A DNA stretch of 64,000 nucleotides from Mycocentrospora acerina. Lineage: Eukaryota > Ascomycota > Dothideomycetes > Pleosporales. Location of the stretch: contig JAKUHH010000184.1 of NCBI GenBank assembly GCA_022701365.1, forward strand, positions 434,001 through 498,000, read 5' to 3'. Below, piece by piece: positions 10,631 through 24,207 of this stretch (positions are counted from its first letter, which is position 1; every line of letters begins with the position of its first letter). The notes under the pieces are model-generated. The model was not told the DNA's origin. It saw nothing but the letters and a program-made list of their open reading frames with translations, and did not search any database. Both the position numbers and the translations under genes were made by a program.

Positions 10631-13600
10631 AGCTGTTGTCATCTTTTCGAGGGCGTAGGGATGGCGTGGACACAGAGCTGACGGACAAGGCAGCAGAAGG
10701 CACGTGAGTGGCGCTAGCACGGTCGTGTGGAATCGGATCTTGGATTGTAGAGAGGTGCGTGCGGTATGATATGATTGGCAATGGTGCTTCTTTTGTGAAT
10801 CAAGGGGTTGGATTGTGTTCGTTGCGGTGAGAGGTAGTGTGGTTGTTGATGGGTGGGTTGAAGAAAAGGCCCACTCATGGGTTGCGAACAGCGAGGGTGA
10901 TACCAGCCAGAACCTGTTTATGAGTGTTATAATCAAAGACTAGGTTATTGTCCTATTGGTACTGTCAAAGCTATACAATTTGTTGTGGTTCGAAATTACT
11001 ATTCTTCTTCTAAGCGTCTTGTAAATTCGTGGTTTTCGGTCGCGACTTTTATTTCAGCATAAGTAGTGTCGCAAGATTTCGAATTTGTGAATCCTATGCT
11101 AGAGTTTTTTGACGATTTTTTGTCAGTCAGGAAGATTGAAAGTCACTCACCCATTATACTGTAGGTATAAGGCGACACCTTACTGACGACAATAATTTAT
11201 TTTGGATTTCTCCGGGAAGTAGTTTATCGCGAGCCTCGACAAGAGGTTCGCCAATGGCAACAGTACACGCTACAGAACACACGCTGTAGAAGTAAAAATT
11301 CGTGTCCTATTGTAAGACGTGTGATAGATGCCTAAAATTTGTGTATGAGTACATTGTACTTACAATCTCCTTATCAAGGTGACATACAGAGAGGACGCTT
11401 TATTTTCGTACGTGATAGCACTGTAACCTCTCCCGTGAAGGCATCTTGCATGGCTCGGTGCCGTTATCCATTACGATGTCAATCTGAGGCAAAACGGAAG
11501 TCAAAGTAGTATACTGCAGGTATAATAATAAAGGAGCCAATTTGGTTTCCCATTTGTTCACTTTTGATTGATGTCAGTAGTGTGAACGTGGAGAGGGGGA
11601 GAATATAAAATGAACGAACGACAAGAACTGAAGAAGATTTAGTCGAAAGAAATATTCATTTTATAAAATATGTACGAACATGACTACCATGAACCGAGGA
11701 GATATCAGACAAAGGAGGGACGAGTTCCGCCGACATCTTGAAAACCCCCGGGATGTTCCCATCACGTTCGCTGCGACTAATAACCAACAAATTCAGTTCA
11801 GCACGTTGAAGACGGACGTGCGTCACAGGTTGTGGTTGAGGCCGCGATTTTGATCTAGGCAGGTCTAAAAAGTCGAAGAAAAGTAGAGGTATGAGGAACC
11901 AGACTATAGCTTCTTCTGCCACAAGTGTTTGTTTGTTTGTCTCAAACCATACGCATGGAAAAGGGACAGACTACCACGGCGATGAAGCCGAATACTTGGG
12001 AAAATTGTATAGGTGAAAGGAGGTGTCTACATTGGTGTTGGTTGTATGTTAGTTGAATGCACTTGAAGGTTGGAGAAAGACTTACTGTAGATGAAAGAGA
12101 AGTAACCGTTTGTGGTTGCTATGAAACGAAGACGTGGCATCGGGCCTCTTCATCAGTATGTGCATGAATGTCAAAGCGGGGTATGTTTACAAGAAGGACT
12201 CTTAGACTTTTCGAGGAATGTGAAGTCTCAGGCAGAGCTGGCGGAAGCAGCAGGTGCGGGTCGCCACATCGCTGCCCTTGTTGCCGCACATCAGGAGGGC
12301 AAGCGAACAGTGAATGCAAGAAGAAAGTTGACCAGGAGGTGGGGACACTCATAGAGGGGGTGAGCCAGGTATAATAGGAAGGAAAGTGCTGAGAAAAGCA
12401 ACTGCATAAAATAGGGGTCTCAAACTGCTACTCATTGCAGAGAGAACTCTCAAGGAGTGTAGTAGTAGCAGCGGTAGAGACTTGGGCAAGTACTCAAGTC
12501 CGCTCTGAACAAAGAGATGAAGTAGACTGGCCATGAAAGTATGTTGGCAGACTGTGGGTTGGTGTTGCTGAGTGGATTTTGGTGGTTGTGAGAAGAGTGT
12601 TGTGGAAGAGAAGAGAGTGGGTGAGGTGAGATGCTTTTATATTTCGATTTGTCGGCGGACGTTGTGCGGGGCGACGGAAAGCCATGGAAGCAATCTTGGG
12701 GCCAGTCTCCCACCACAAGCTGCCACTGGATTGTATTAACACCGCGGTGAGGTTCTTAGAATAGAAGTAGTTATTGAGAGTAGATACTAAGCCGTCGGAG
12801 AATCTTTTGACTTTGTGAATCCATGTGCCTGTTCTGATTCCTCGTGGTGACTTCGCGGGACACTAAGACTGTCCAAGCTCTCTCGTCAACACCAAACATT
12901 TGCTATGACAATAGCTTCGCAAAAACACACAAAACTTCTCGAGTGGCCTGACAGATTGAAGATGACCATACCAGCGACTTTGAAAGGCTTTTTCAGCGCG
13001 CAGGCGAAGTGTTCAAACCCTGAAGAACGTTTAGATAGTGATAGAAAAGATGATATTCTACCTTTCTAGTACTTCTCGTGTTTCGATAGTCTCGGGTTCC
13101 AAAATTACAGCGACGTTAAGGTGCATTTCGCCAGCGAAATGTAGGCGAGAGGATGTACCAACTGTTGTAGGCAAGGAATGCTAAGAATACTCACCTTTAG
13201 TACCTACTTCATTTCCACCTTGTCAACAGGTCGGCGAGCACATCGGAAACATACGGATATCGCAAATCTCCCTTGGTATCTCACCTAACTACCTACTCCA
13301 CGGTAAATGCAGCAGTGACAGCGATGCGAAGAACTGATTTGGGCCAACAGCAGGATTCTCCACCTCTCTCTCGCAAATGTCTATTAGATAACCTGAAAGG
13401 TGTCCTGAATAGGTGATCTGACCTTACAAATGAAAGAGATGTCGAGCAAGCTTGATTGCTCATCTGGTGGTGAGAAAGAAGGAAAGCCAGTTTGCATCTT
13501 ATCCTACAAGCTCTACGCTGTGTGATACCCAGATGGTCTATCAGATGACAATGTAGAAAGATCTTGAGCTTATTGACAAGAGTTTCAGCATCAAACAGGC

Positions 13601-16600
13601 GTCGTCCTTCGGAAACATAAAGCCATATACGCTCGGAAGCGCAAACAGCCCACACCTATCCCACCCTCCTCTTTTGAGCGAACCGCCCAAGACCTGCACC
13701 CACCACAACCGCACTATAAGTACAGAAAGCCTATAGAAGATACAGGAAGTGAGATGAGGGATTACGGATCAACCTTGGGTGGATGGGTTCCGAAGAAAAT
13801 GGCGAGAGATTACTGAGCTGCGGGGTCTGTCATAATCATGAAGAAACCGACCGAACTGTAGGAAACGGGTGCCGCAGGATGCCACACATCTCGTTGGAGT
13901 TTACAGACATACAGAGTTGTATGAAAGGGCAGAAGTCGATGATACAAACCACGTACGCTGGTACCCGTGTACACCGCTATCATCGAACTGGCAACCTGCC
14001 GGAATGCAGGCAATATGTGCAAAGATGGTGACGGAGAAGATAAGAAATTGATAGCAACTGAAAAAATAAGAGGCTAACGATCGAAAAAAGGAAAGAGTGG
14101 CACGCACATACATACGCAAACATAGACAGCGGCGTGTTCTACGTATGCAAACCACGACGTGGAAAAGGTATGATTATGTATCGGAATTTCCGGCATAGTG
14201 TTTCAAGGTCTCACAAACATGTCGTGTAGGATATTAGCGCCTTCTTTCGACACGGTAAACATCGGTTTAGAAGAGATAATGAAGAGGTGTCTGACGAACT
14301 TTGGATGGTTAGTTATATTTGGCCGGGCGACTTTTCTTGACACAAAAATTGCACGTCAGTACAAATATACCCTTCTCTCCAGACCTGTCTCAGATTTAAG
14401 AATTCTCACGAACGTATACCTGGCAATAATTGATATAGAACTGGGGATGTGGCCCGTCTCGGTGCATCGAAATATCAGATATAATACCTAGCTGCAGATC
14501 GAGTGCGTTTGATGAGAAATAACAGTCCAGTCATTACTGCATTTCGAGTTGGGTAATAGTTCCGGGCTCTTACAAAAGATACTCACCACCTGGTACTTCT
14601 TGTTATGTGCGACGTCGCAACTTTCGAAATGCGCCCTGATAGACAATCAGTGGACAATCATAAAGATATGTAAGTCGTGAAGGAAAGATTTACTATAAGA
14701 AAATGCCCAGCTCCTTGTCTGTGCAAATCAAAACAACCGGTAATGTGCGTAGGTCCAAATCGCTTCTTCTTTTCGGGGGGGAACATACATTAGACTGTTT
14801 ACCTTCTACAATGAACATCAAAGGGCTCACGTATTGTTGAAAACAACGTTAGGTTGGATTTGAAACCCTGCCAGTTTACTCTGGTATGGTCCCGGTCCAG
14901 TGCCCTGTCTTTCGTCAGTAGAAACATCGAATGAAGAGTTTCAGAGGGGGGGCACTTTCAAAAGTGTCAAGCCAGCTAATCTGCAAACTATGGAGATAAA
15001 AAATGACGCCTTCATCGCTGTGAATTAATCAAATAACTTGATCAGAGTCCCGAGAAACTTATTTTGATAGAAAAGACTTCCCTAAAGACCAATCTTTATG
15101 CTCAACCTGGAACACAGAGTAAAAATAGTTCAGAATCACAAAGCTAAACATGAATGTTGAAATGCTGATACTTATGCAACGAAAGGGCCTTACCCAGCAC
15201 AAATACTCTTACAGAGCATCAATTTTTCATATCGACTACAGTCAAAATCTGCGGGAAAAAGTAAAAACGAGGGCGGTGGTCGTTACAACAAACAGAATTC
15301 ATCGTGCGATGAGCCTTGGGTCGTAGGAGAAGATATTCTCAATGTTCCACAAATCCTGGTAATCTGACGTTCATGGGAAACCTAATGTATGTTTCAGGTC
15401 AGTGTTTTTTCCACTTTACTTTAAACATTATTTCAGTAGGAAAGGTTTACCAGATAATTTGACGTCATTAAGGTCAGCTCAACAAAAAATTAGATCATAA
15501 TTGCGAGATTCGCGCTTCAAGGGGCAAGGTAAAAACTTACAACATCGCTTCTGGGCGTGAATTTCTCCATTGCCAATCCATGGTGGGATTAGGCAATAGA
15601 TCTGAGGAAACTCTAATTTTAGCAACACGTATTCTTCACGAGTATTTGATGAAATACAAGCTAGAATGAAATTTTCGTAGAAGGTAAGCCGGTCTTGTCT
15701 ACACACGCATAGATGCAACTCAACTAGCCGACTTAATTTAGTCTTTTATTATCGTCTTGAAATAGGCGAAGATCTATTAGCAGCCAGTATTTATGCCGAA
15801 TGTTCTAGTGTATTCGGTAACACCTTTTTTAAGCGCCAGAAATGTACAAATAAATTCAACGATTTTTGACATTTGAGGGCACAGCCATTATGGTGCAATC
15901 CTGCGTCAAACCATAGGCAGGTCAATTCTTTTCCTTGTCGGTTGAAGTTCCATGCTTTATTGAGCAGAGAATGAGGGCAGAAATAGTAGAACCAAGTTAC
16001 AGTGGGCATATAACTTGCTGACAATTGTTGAGAGTATATCTCATTGCTCATTACTCGAGGTATAGTAATTTTCGGGTTCCTGAGGAGGTGGTGACCCAGC
16101 TTGTTGATGGTCTTGAGAAAGAAGAGTTTTTTTGTTGGAGGACTCTTTTGTGTGCTCTTTCGTCGTCGTTGAAGAGGATGTTGAACATCAGTACTGTGCG
16201 ATAAGAGCGGTGACGAGGAGGGGGATCGGGTAAGAAAAAATTATCTTCGAGTACTCTAGATCGCTGTCAGAAAATGATCATGCTGACAAAAATCATAGGA
16301 ATTGTAAGAAGCACCTTATTTTTCATTTGTGTCCGCAAGCACTCACCTCATCGATGGTTCCGCACTATCATGCCGTGTCACTATGACGGGTAGGTCAATA
16401 TCGATTTGTGCGCAGAGAATGATAAACTCGTGTTGAAATGAGTCTACATCACTGTTTCATATCCACATTGTTACAAAGTCGGCCGACGCTGAAGGTGGTT
16501 CTGCCTTTGTCGGCTTTGTTGCCTGCATTGTTGCCTTTCATTCTAGGGTTGTAACCTCAACAGTACTGGCATTATCAATGATGGGCATCGCGATAAGGTA

Positions 16601-17798
16601 TTCTAGTTCTTCATCATATTTCGTCTTTTTTCTCAAGCTTACCAACGCAGGCACTTGCAGTTGCGGTGTGTTTCTCGCCCAGCAAGTTACTGCGGCCCAA
16701 AGGCTGGCGGAAATGAGCTAATCAAACGTCGCACTTCTCCAAAACCGCATGCAGCATACAACTGAATCAGTTCAGAAAGTATACCTATTCGACTTCCCAC
16801 TTTCCCTGAAATCTCTAAGGCTGTTGTTGTGGTCACCCGCAGAGGAGAACGCGTCGCTGGCCGCTCGAATCTCACTACCATGGCTAATAAAATGACCCCG
16901 CAACATTGGAATGAGAGACGTCATCGGAAAACTGTGTCTGAATTGGCTTCCAACTTGACGTTGAAGGATATATACGCTTTCAAGCGGGAGGCTCCAGTCA
17001 AGCTAGCCAGGCTGCGAATCAGGCCTGAGGCGTGTCTGATAGACCGTGAGCCGCGACAGTGAGGGTAGAAGCAAGACACAAGAGTATGTAAATCTTGAAA
17101 AGCTAGGAGCTTCAGAATAGGTAGCTCAAGAAAGAGTCTGATGCGAGCAATTTGGTGTGTGGGGGAGGGGAAGGTGAGTGTTGTTGGGGAAAAAGACTTG
17201 AAGAACGGCACAACGACGCCCGCCGCTCGGATCTTCTCTAATTTCACGAGCGTCGCAACAGATTTTTACGAACAGCACCTATATCAGTAGAGGTAAGAAG
17301 GCATTATGAGCATGAATTGTATGAAATTAAGTTAAGGTATACATCGCTGAATAAGTTCTCTCGAGTACTTGTGCCGAATCTACATTTACTTTTGTTAACA
17401 AATCGTGGTAAATTTCTACATGCTACTAATGGCTCCATGCAGAGACTTCATTACAAAGCCGATTAGCCAGACCTATCCGACTTGGTTTGTTCATACGGTC
17501 ATATCTTGGCGTGCCCGTAAGATACACAAGTTCTCTCTCTTCAGCCACCAGTGACCAAAATTTAACGTGGTATTTCTTTAGACTGTTAAATTGCTGAAAT
17601 TTATTAGTATTTCCTTCACACGAGTTTCTCTCTGGGTCAAACCCACCTGGATTGTTAGCATTCATGAGCAATATCAAGACGCTAGCAACATCATCTTGGC
17701 ATTTTCCGACTTAAAGCCTGATCTAAAAATCGGGAGATAAATACGGCAGAAGATGCGCATCAACACATTTGGAACTCCGCTGCATATATTTATCACGA
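10631..17798. other. About 7-kb gene desert
   Basis: I find no gene with recognisable motifs or a convincing exon chain. Frames up to about 120 codons exist on both strands (for example 13293-13655 minus and 14198-14491 plus) but are featureless. One short ATG frame with an upstream TATA box (11680-11853) is listed as a weak candidate. No transposase, reverse transcriptase, terminal repeats or tandem arrays were seen. The 14.5-17.5 kb part looks AT-richer than the rest. Confidence 0.5.
11680..11853 (+). CDS. Candidate small ORF, 57 aa
   Basis: ATG-initiated frame encoding a short, basic, Arg-rich polar peptide with no hydrophobic segment, ending at TGA 11851-11853. A TATAAAA sequence lies at about 11614, some 65 bp upstream. 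No homology is recognised. Given its length it may be a chance frame. It is recorded because promoter and frame are suitably spaced in an otherwise empty region. Confidence 0.2.
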   Translation: MTTMNRGDIRQRRDEFRRHLENPRDVPITFAATNNQQIQFSTLKTDVRHRLWLRPRF

Positions 17799-20700
17799 TC
17801 ATCGTGATGTGTTAAGCTCCTGACTAAAACGCCCGTTCATACTCGTGCTTGCTGTTGTCAAATTAGCGACATCATGGCTAGGTTGACCAACAACTAGGAA
17901 CCTACTGTTGTTCTTAGCGATACGGACAGACGAGCGCCTTGTTGGAGTAGTATCCTGAGTTCTGTTCGAAGAAGATAGCTGCCTGCGAGAGTCTTTTTTC
18001 TCACTGGAAGATGGGCCTCGATTTGGCACTCGAGATGTGGCAGAGCTAGAGTTACCAAGAACCTTTCTTCGTGGTGCAACACTTGATGAACTTGATCGAT
18101 ATGATACAGAGGCCGACGATGGCCGGATTGGATGGTACTGCGTAGTGACCCGGTTCTTCTTGAAAGACACACTTTGTTCAACTTCGCGAGTAGAGGCCTT
18201 CCTCTTCTGACAAGAGTCACTGTTCAATGTCTTTAATCGACTATGTTCTTGATGAGAGTGAACAAGAAGCCTCGGGTCTATGTGGGCCTCATCAGGCTCC
18301 AGTGCTGACTGAGCCCTGTGCGATTCGAAGTGGTGCGAAATTCTGCTAGGAGGGGGCATCATCCGGGAAGCTGTATTAGCTCTTGACCTCGGCCGGTCTT
18401 GCGAACAAGGCGAAGATGAATCTACAGCTAAGATCCCATCCGGTCGAACCATGGTTTCTATTTCACACCGCGTCGGAGATCGCTGTTGGGATATATCGCA
18501 CTGGTGTGCAGTTGAAGTAAAGACGAACTCAAAATCTTGTTCAATCTCTGCTAGTTCCTCGGAATCCATGGTTGATAATCCTGTAGAGCTGGAGTGTAAA
18601 CTCATGGGTTTCTTTTGGGTCGCAGGACTGAAGTTATCAACGTCCTCCTGAAAAAGGGAGACGCACTCAATTTGTTGAGTTTCCTCAACTACCTCAGCAG
18701 AAGGATCTAATACAGAAAACTCGAGATTCACTGGTATTTCCTGCGGTTCAAGGTCATTTGAGACATACGAATCAACAAGGCTAGAACCTGTTGAATGGTT
18801 GACTTGGCTTTTTGGAGATTCATATTGAAATGTAACAGTACTCTGCGAGTTCAAATCTTTTCTGACGTCGGTAATGGAGTCGTTCTCGTGATTGGTCAGT
18901 TCTCTCAATTTTCTAGCGTGTGTATTTCGAATTGGAGCCAAGGAGGTTGCCATAGGATCGGAAGCTTGAGAGTATGTAGCCTGGACGGCCTGTGTTCTTA
19001 CCTCCTTGAGCTTCAGGTTCCATTCGTCCTCAAGTTGCTTACACATATCTTCGGCCCTCTTCTTATAATTCTGGAGTTGATGAGCATGTTCAGTTTCTAG
19101 ACGACGGTTTTTGGCCTCAGATTCTTTCAAGGCAACGTCGGAACGCACTAGCTGATGCTTCAGACCATCTTTTTGGGTACAAAGAGTGGTTTCCAATTCC
19201 TTAAGTTTCTCCGGGAATTTAGTCTGTACTCGCAATAATTCCATGTCAGAATTTTGTTTTTCTTCTCGAATCTCTGCAATTTGACGTTTTAATTCTTCTC
19301 GGTCATCAAATGCGGTAGATATCAAATGAGAATTTTGTAGTTGTAGCTTCTCATTTGAGCTCTGCAGATCCGTCGCTCTGCTAAGTAATTTTTCGTTTTC
19401 TTGTACTTTGGACTGAATCTCATTGAACCTATGCAGAAGTTGATCCTTCATGTCTTCGAGTTCTGGCACTTTGGATGCGATCTTCTTGGCAACTTTCAAT
19501 TCAGCCTCAATTTCCTTCTTCTCGTTGCGGACGAATGCAAGTTCTGACTCAAACGAACTAGCCTCTTTGCGTTCTGCCTGAAGTCGGACCCGTGCAGCGT
19601 CCAATTCGCTATTGAGTTCCTGAATTTTCTCTTCTTTTTCATCGCGTTCAACCGTGAGGCTATGGATGTTGTTTCGAAGGGCGCTTTCCTTCTCCTCAAA
19701 GGATCTTTGATACTGTTGCATAACTTTTTCAAGATTTTTGGACACACATTCACCCTGTGGCGCGAATCAGTGGGCACAATTTAGACTTGAATAGTTCACC
19801 CACCTTGGTTTCCCTTAGTTTCCTGTCGACCTCAAGAAGCCTTACCTTACACTCTTCGTAGCATTTCTGAACAGAATTAGCACTTCAAGAGGTGGAGAAC
19901 AATAAGCAGTCTAACCTTAGCATTATGGGCCAACTGTTCCTGCTCTTTCCGTAGTTGTTCAGCCTGTTCGGCTTTGTTATTGGCTGCCTCTAGACCATCT
20001 TCTGTCCATCTGAGACGATGACGGAGATCTGTCATCTCAAGGCCTAGTTTCGACTGCATTGGGTCCTTCAGATCTTGTAATTCTCGCTCAAATCGAGCCG
20101 AAGAAGCCTTTAAATAGGTTTCACTATCATGAAGAATTGTTAACTCTGATTCCAGCTTCTGACAGCGTTGTTGGTAAGCGTCAATCTGTATTTGAAGCGA
20201 ATTGTTTGAATGCAAAGCTTCGCAGTTCTTAGTGACAATATCCTCTCCTTGCTTCAACATTCCAGCGTAGAGATCCTTCATCTGATCACAAATGTAGGAA
20301 CGAAGCTCGTGCGTTTGAGTGGACTGGCCATTCACTGATCTGGAGAGAACGTCAAGTTTCGAATCAATGCTATCTTAGAATCAATAAAACACACGATCTA
20401 AACCAACTGTCCATCTTACCTGTGATAAATGAAACGAAGGAATTTCTCTGCCTCTTGGACGTCCTTGGCGGTCAAAAAAGGCGTTTTCTCAATTCGTTGT
20501 AATGTGCTCAGACATTCTTTGGCCCCAGGATGTATTTTGCCATCAGCAGCAACGCTATTCACAGATGATTGGAGTTGTCCGAACTTTTCAGACAACGATT
20601 TGAATCTGTCATCAAGCTGGCTCTGCACGGTTAGTACAGAGGAAAATACCTGTTTTTCAAGGTCATCACGTTTTCCTTTCTCATTTTCATACATCGATTT

Positions 20701-22821
20701 TTGGTTTTTCAGGTCTTCGGCAAGGTCTACGTTCTTCGATTCGGAAATGACCCAACGCGCGTACATTTGCTCAAGCATTGACATCGCATTTTTTAGGCTC
20801 TTACTCGAGGCTTCTATAGCTATTTCGAACCTGTGTCGGACTGAATTTTTCTCGCTTTCGACCTCGGCAATCTTTTCGTGAAGAATTTTCTCGTTTTCTT
20901 TTTGGAAAGAAGTAACTGATCTCTGGAGATATTCGTAGTCATTTTGAAGGCCAGCGACGTACTTCTGGTTAGTCTTTGCTTTCTCAGCCAGTCGGACAAC
21001 AGATGCGTTCTGCTCCTGTACTTTCCCTTCCAATTCAGCAATTCTGGCCTTTTGAGAGTCGATTTTGTCTTGAAGAGCGGCTTTTACTTCATTAAAATGT
21101 TCAGCCTCTTTGTTCTGCGCATAATCTGTATGAGATTTTTCTGCAAGAAGGGAGGATTTCAATGCACTGAAGCATTGATTGATTTCCAACTCAAGATTGT
21201 TGGTAATTCTTGCTTGCTTCGATGACTTTTCTACTTTTTGAGGTCCAGCACGATTAGAAGTTTGACGAAGCATGGCATCACTATAATTTTTTATCAGAAA
21301 TGATCTTTGAGAAGAATGCAGGTTATCTCGGCGGAGAAATTTCTGCCGTGATTGGGTCGACATTGCCGGAGCAACTCCTGTTGCACTTTTCGTACGTGGC
21401 ATAGGAACGTATTGCTCCTGTTTCGGTGTACTCATACTGGACGATATTGTAGAGATATGGAACAGCTGGTTAGGAGACGCATTCAAATGCTCTCTGGGCC
21501 ACTTTAAAGACTGAGTTTGATTTTCGGAAGCTCTTGGCTGCCGCTCCTCAGATATCTGAGACTCTTCAGGAGCTTTGACAGGGAAATTCTCGGACCCATG
21601 TTTCGGCATTTGGTGGAGGGGCATGTTAACTAAGTTCTCGTCTATTTCATTATTATTACCATTGAATGTAGGGTCGGTAGTGCCATATACTATTGCTTGC
21701 AATGAGGCTCCCACACGAACTTGGTCGGAATCCAGACGTTGGGAAATAGCTTCTTCATGGACGGGCTGATCATGCTGGAACTCATTATTGTCCGAAATAG
21801 TGCCCAGTATTTGGGCAGCCTTGAATTCCCCATGGTTTCGGTCACCATGCTTGGCAACCGCATGTCCCAATCTCTGAATACTGAAAGCATCATTTGGTAT
21901 GCGCGTAGTCGCGACGGGCAGTTGGCTTAGACTACCTGCCATTATCCCCTCTCGGGGTGGCCATGGCGCATGATATCTTCGTGCATTGGAAGCCTTCCTA
22001 GCCTTCCTCAATGCTCTGCCAGTGATTTTGCCGGTGCGTGGCTTTATGGTATCACCTGTTGCTTTCGGTCCGGTCCGCAACGGTGGTGATGTCATGAGTA
22101 TCGATTGAGCTCTGCTGATTATCTTTAGAGAAATTCACACACATTGCAGATGTTCTTACGAGACAAGACTTTCGTTTGAGATTTCGCGAGATACTGCCGG
22201 CATGATTGGTGGTGACAAATCCTTTTTGCTGACCATCACGAGATCGTTCGATTTCAGCATATCTTGCTGCAAATTTTTTGTTGGAGGGAATTGATTTGGA
22301 AGAGATATTGTAGTACTAGTATCTAACAAATAGTTAGATCAAATCTCAAGATGTCTGAGCGATTAAAAACCATTTTCGTCTTTGCTTTCGTCCAGCTCAG
22401 CTGAAACATCAACGTGACCGAAGTGAGCTGGCTTCTGCTTTGAGGAGGTCTTGCTCATCGTCCTCTTGCACGGTGCGAATGCAAAGTCTGACCCTTTCTG
22501 TAGCATGCCTGCTGACGGTGGCCTCACCAAACCAAAAGAGGTGGTTATCGATTTCTCTACTCGCCCTTCCACTTCCTGGAATTGAAGAGACCCGCAGACA
22601 TTAGTACTAGGAATAATATCATTACAATCGGATGATGAATCATGACCATGATTGTGGTCTTTGCGTTCATCAAGCTGAGTTTCCGGGATAAAGCAATCGC
22701 TGGCGGCCACTTGGACAAAACTCTGCTCTATGGCTCCTTCATCCTCGATTGAATCGGGCCATACCTCATTTCTTAGCGGGTGGCCCTTTGCAGGCTGCGT
22801 CTCTTTCGAGAAGTGAGCCAT
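17799..22821 (-). CDS. Large coiled-coil protein, six exons, unknown function
   Basis: Exons (minus strand): 22821-22371, 22322-22160, 22114-20420, 20369-19916, 19866-19804, 19754-17799. The joined CDS is 4782 bp (1593 aa). The N-terminal 490 or so residues are polar and Ser/Gln-rich with basic patches. The middle, roughly residues 490-1030, is almost continuous heptad-type coiled coil rich in Glu, Lys, Leu and Gln. The C-terminal 560 residues are disordered, Ser/Arg-rich and basic near the end. There is no membrane segment, ATPase or kinase motif. This architecture fits structural proteins such as synaptonemal-complex/axis proteins (Sme4-like), spindle-pole-body scaffolds or kinetochore linkers. 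The choice among these is speculation. All introns are 45-50 bp and phase-consistent. The first has an atypical GTTTTT donor; the second ends in a tandem CAGCAG acceptor. An upstream exon cannot be excluded. Confidence 0.8.
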
Positions 22822-24207
22822 GCCTCGACAGCACGACTTCAAGACAAAGCCGACAATCTAGGAGTGAGAGACGGTGAGGTGGGAAAGAAGTAAAAGGTGC
22901 AATTGAAACCGTGACAGGGATTGTTTTTCAGAAAATTGCAGCGAAAGTGTGAAAGTGAGGATACGAAGTGATGCCTGAAGCAAGTGGCAAGATTCATGTC
23001 CTGAGGAAGTCGCGAACCAGAGTTATGATGCAACATCGACATCTCTTTGTTGCAAACGAGAATTAGGCGAAAACATGAGAGTAGTAGGGTAGAAGAGTTC
23101 GCTTTCAGAAACAAAAATAACGAGTACGTGGTGAAGACACCAGGATGCCTTCTTGTGTAGCTCGATATAATGATTACTCCACCTCTTGATAGAATACCTG
23201 AATACCACGCAAACTGTTTGGGCCACAATCACCAATCTTCGCAGTAATCTCCTCTTACTTGGAGAGCACGGGACTCTCTGCGTCTGAACAGCTTCTTACT
23301 CGATAGCATTGCCATCATACTCTACGAAGAACCTAATATTCAGCTTCTATTTCAGAAGTCCTTTGCAACTGAGCTAAAACAGTAGCCTTGTGAGGCAACG
23401 AAGCAAGGTGTAATTCTGACGTCTACACAGTGTCACAAAAGGCAAAATTGCGGCGTTCAAGCTGTACAAGCAGGGCTATGGAAGCGTCAACGCCTCCAAA
23501 GGTCTTCGTAATATTTTTCCTTTGTTCTCCCACTGTCGTGCTCGTCTGATGGTTCGCGGGCGGCGTCTCCAAACTATGTGCCACCGTCACCAGCTCAGTC
23601 AGACTCCCACAGTGTGCATTTACGGCATCGCCGATATTGAACCAAAAGTCCCATACCTATGATGGTACTTATCGCTACCCTCGCCTTGAACTTGACGAGG
23701 GAGAGATGTCGCTTGAGTGCGACCCTGAAACACAAGCGTGATGCATGCACAAGTCCCTGGCGCTTGCATGAGTCTCCGACCCAATCATTTTTCACCGCGC
23801 CCTAGCTTCCGCTGCACTGTGATTTCGCTCAACACCATAGGCGCCGACTCAACTTGCATGTCTGCCAATCCGCACATTGTATTCCTCCAAGCCATCATAA
23901 TCTGCTGTTCTTGTCTCTAAAATAAGCATCGGACATAACGTGTACCGGTAGCCAACCTGGCCCTCCCAAGTATGCTAGCCGCCCAGGCATGCTGCCCATG
24001 TGGTGTATTGGTCTATTTGTAGCCTTGCAGACCAGGGCGCGGAATATAGAGATGGTCTTTCGTCCCAGAGGCGAGTTGGTAGTCACCACTTTGAGAAATC
24101 CGAGTTGATCTCGCAACCTTCACGCCATCCTCGTGTCATCGTGTCGCGTCTATCTACTCTGTTCACCACACATCTCGTTGTTACAACACATATTCAGTCA
24201 CGCCATA
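22822..24207. other. Intergenic, divergent promoters
   Basis: Shared 5' region of the coiled-coil gene (-) and the small membrane-protein gene (+). Frames present (for example 22839-23228 minus) start at non-ATG codons or carry no motifs. Nothing else was seen. Confidence 0.55.

Noticed and set aside
12349..12534. Short minus-strand frame with a hydrophobic, signal-like sequence
   Set aside because: Only 61 codons, Leu-rich by pyrimidine-rich DNA, and overlapped by other frames. No cysteine pattern of a secreted effector.
13783..14051. Overlapping plus-strand frames, one with a protein-like composition
   Set aside because: No in-frame ATG exon with acceptable splice signals could be joined, and the minus strand is also open. 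Possibly a gene relic.
17426..17677. 84-codon minus-strand frame after the coiled-coil gene
   Set aside because: No motif and no splice connection to the upstream gene, which already has a clear stop.
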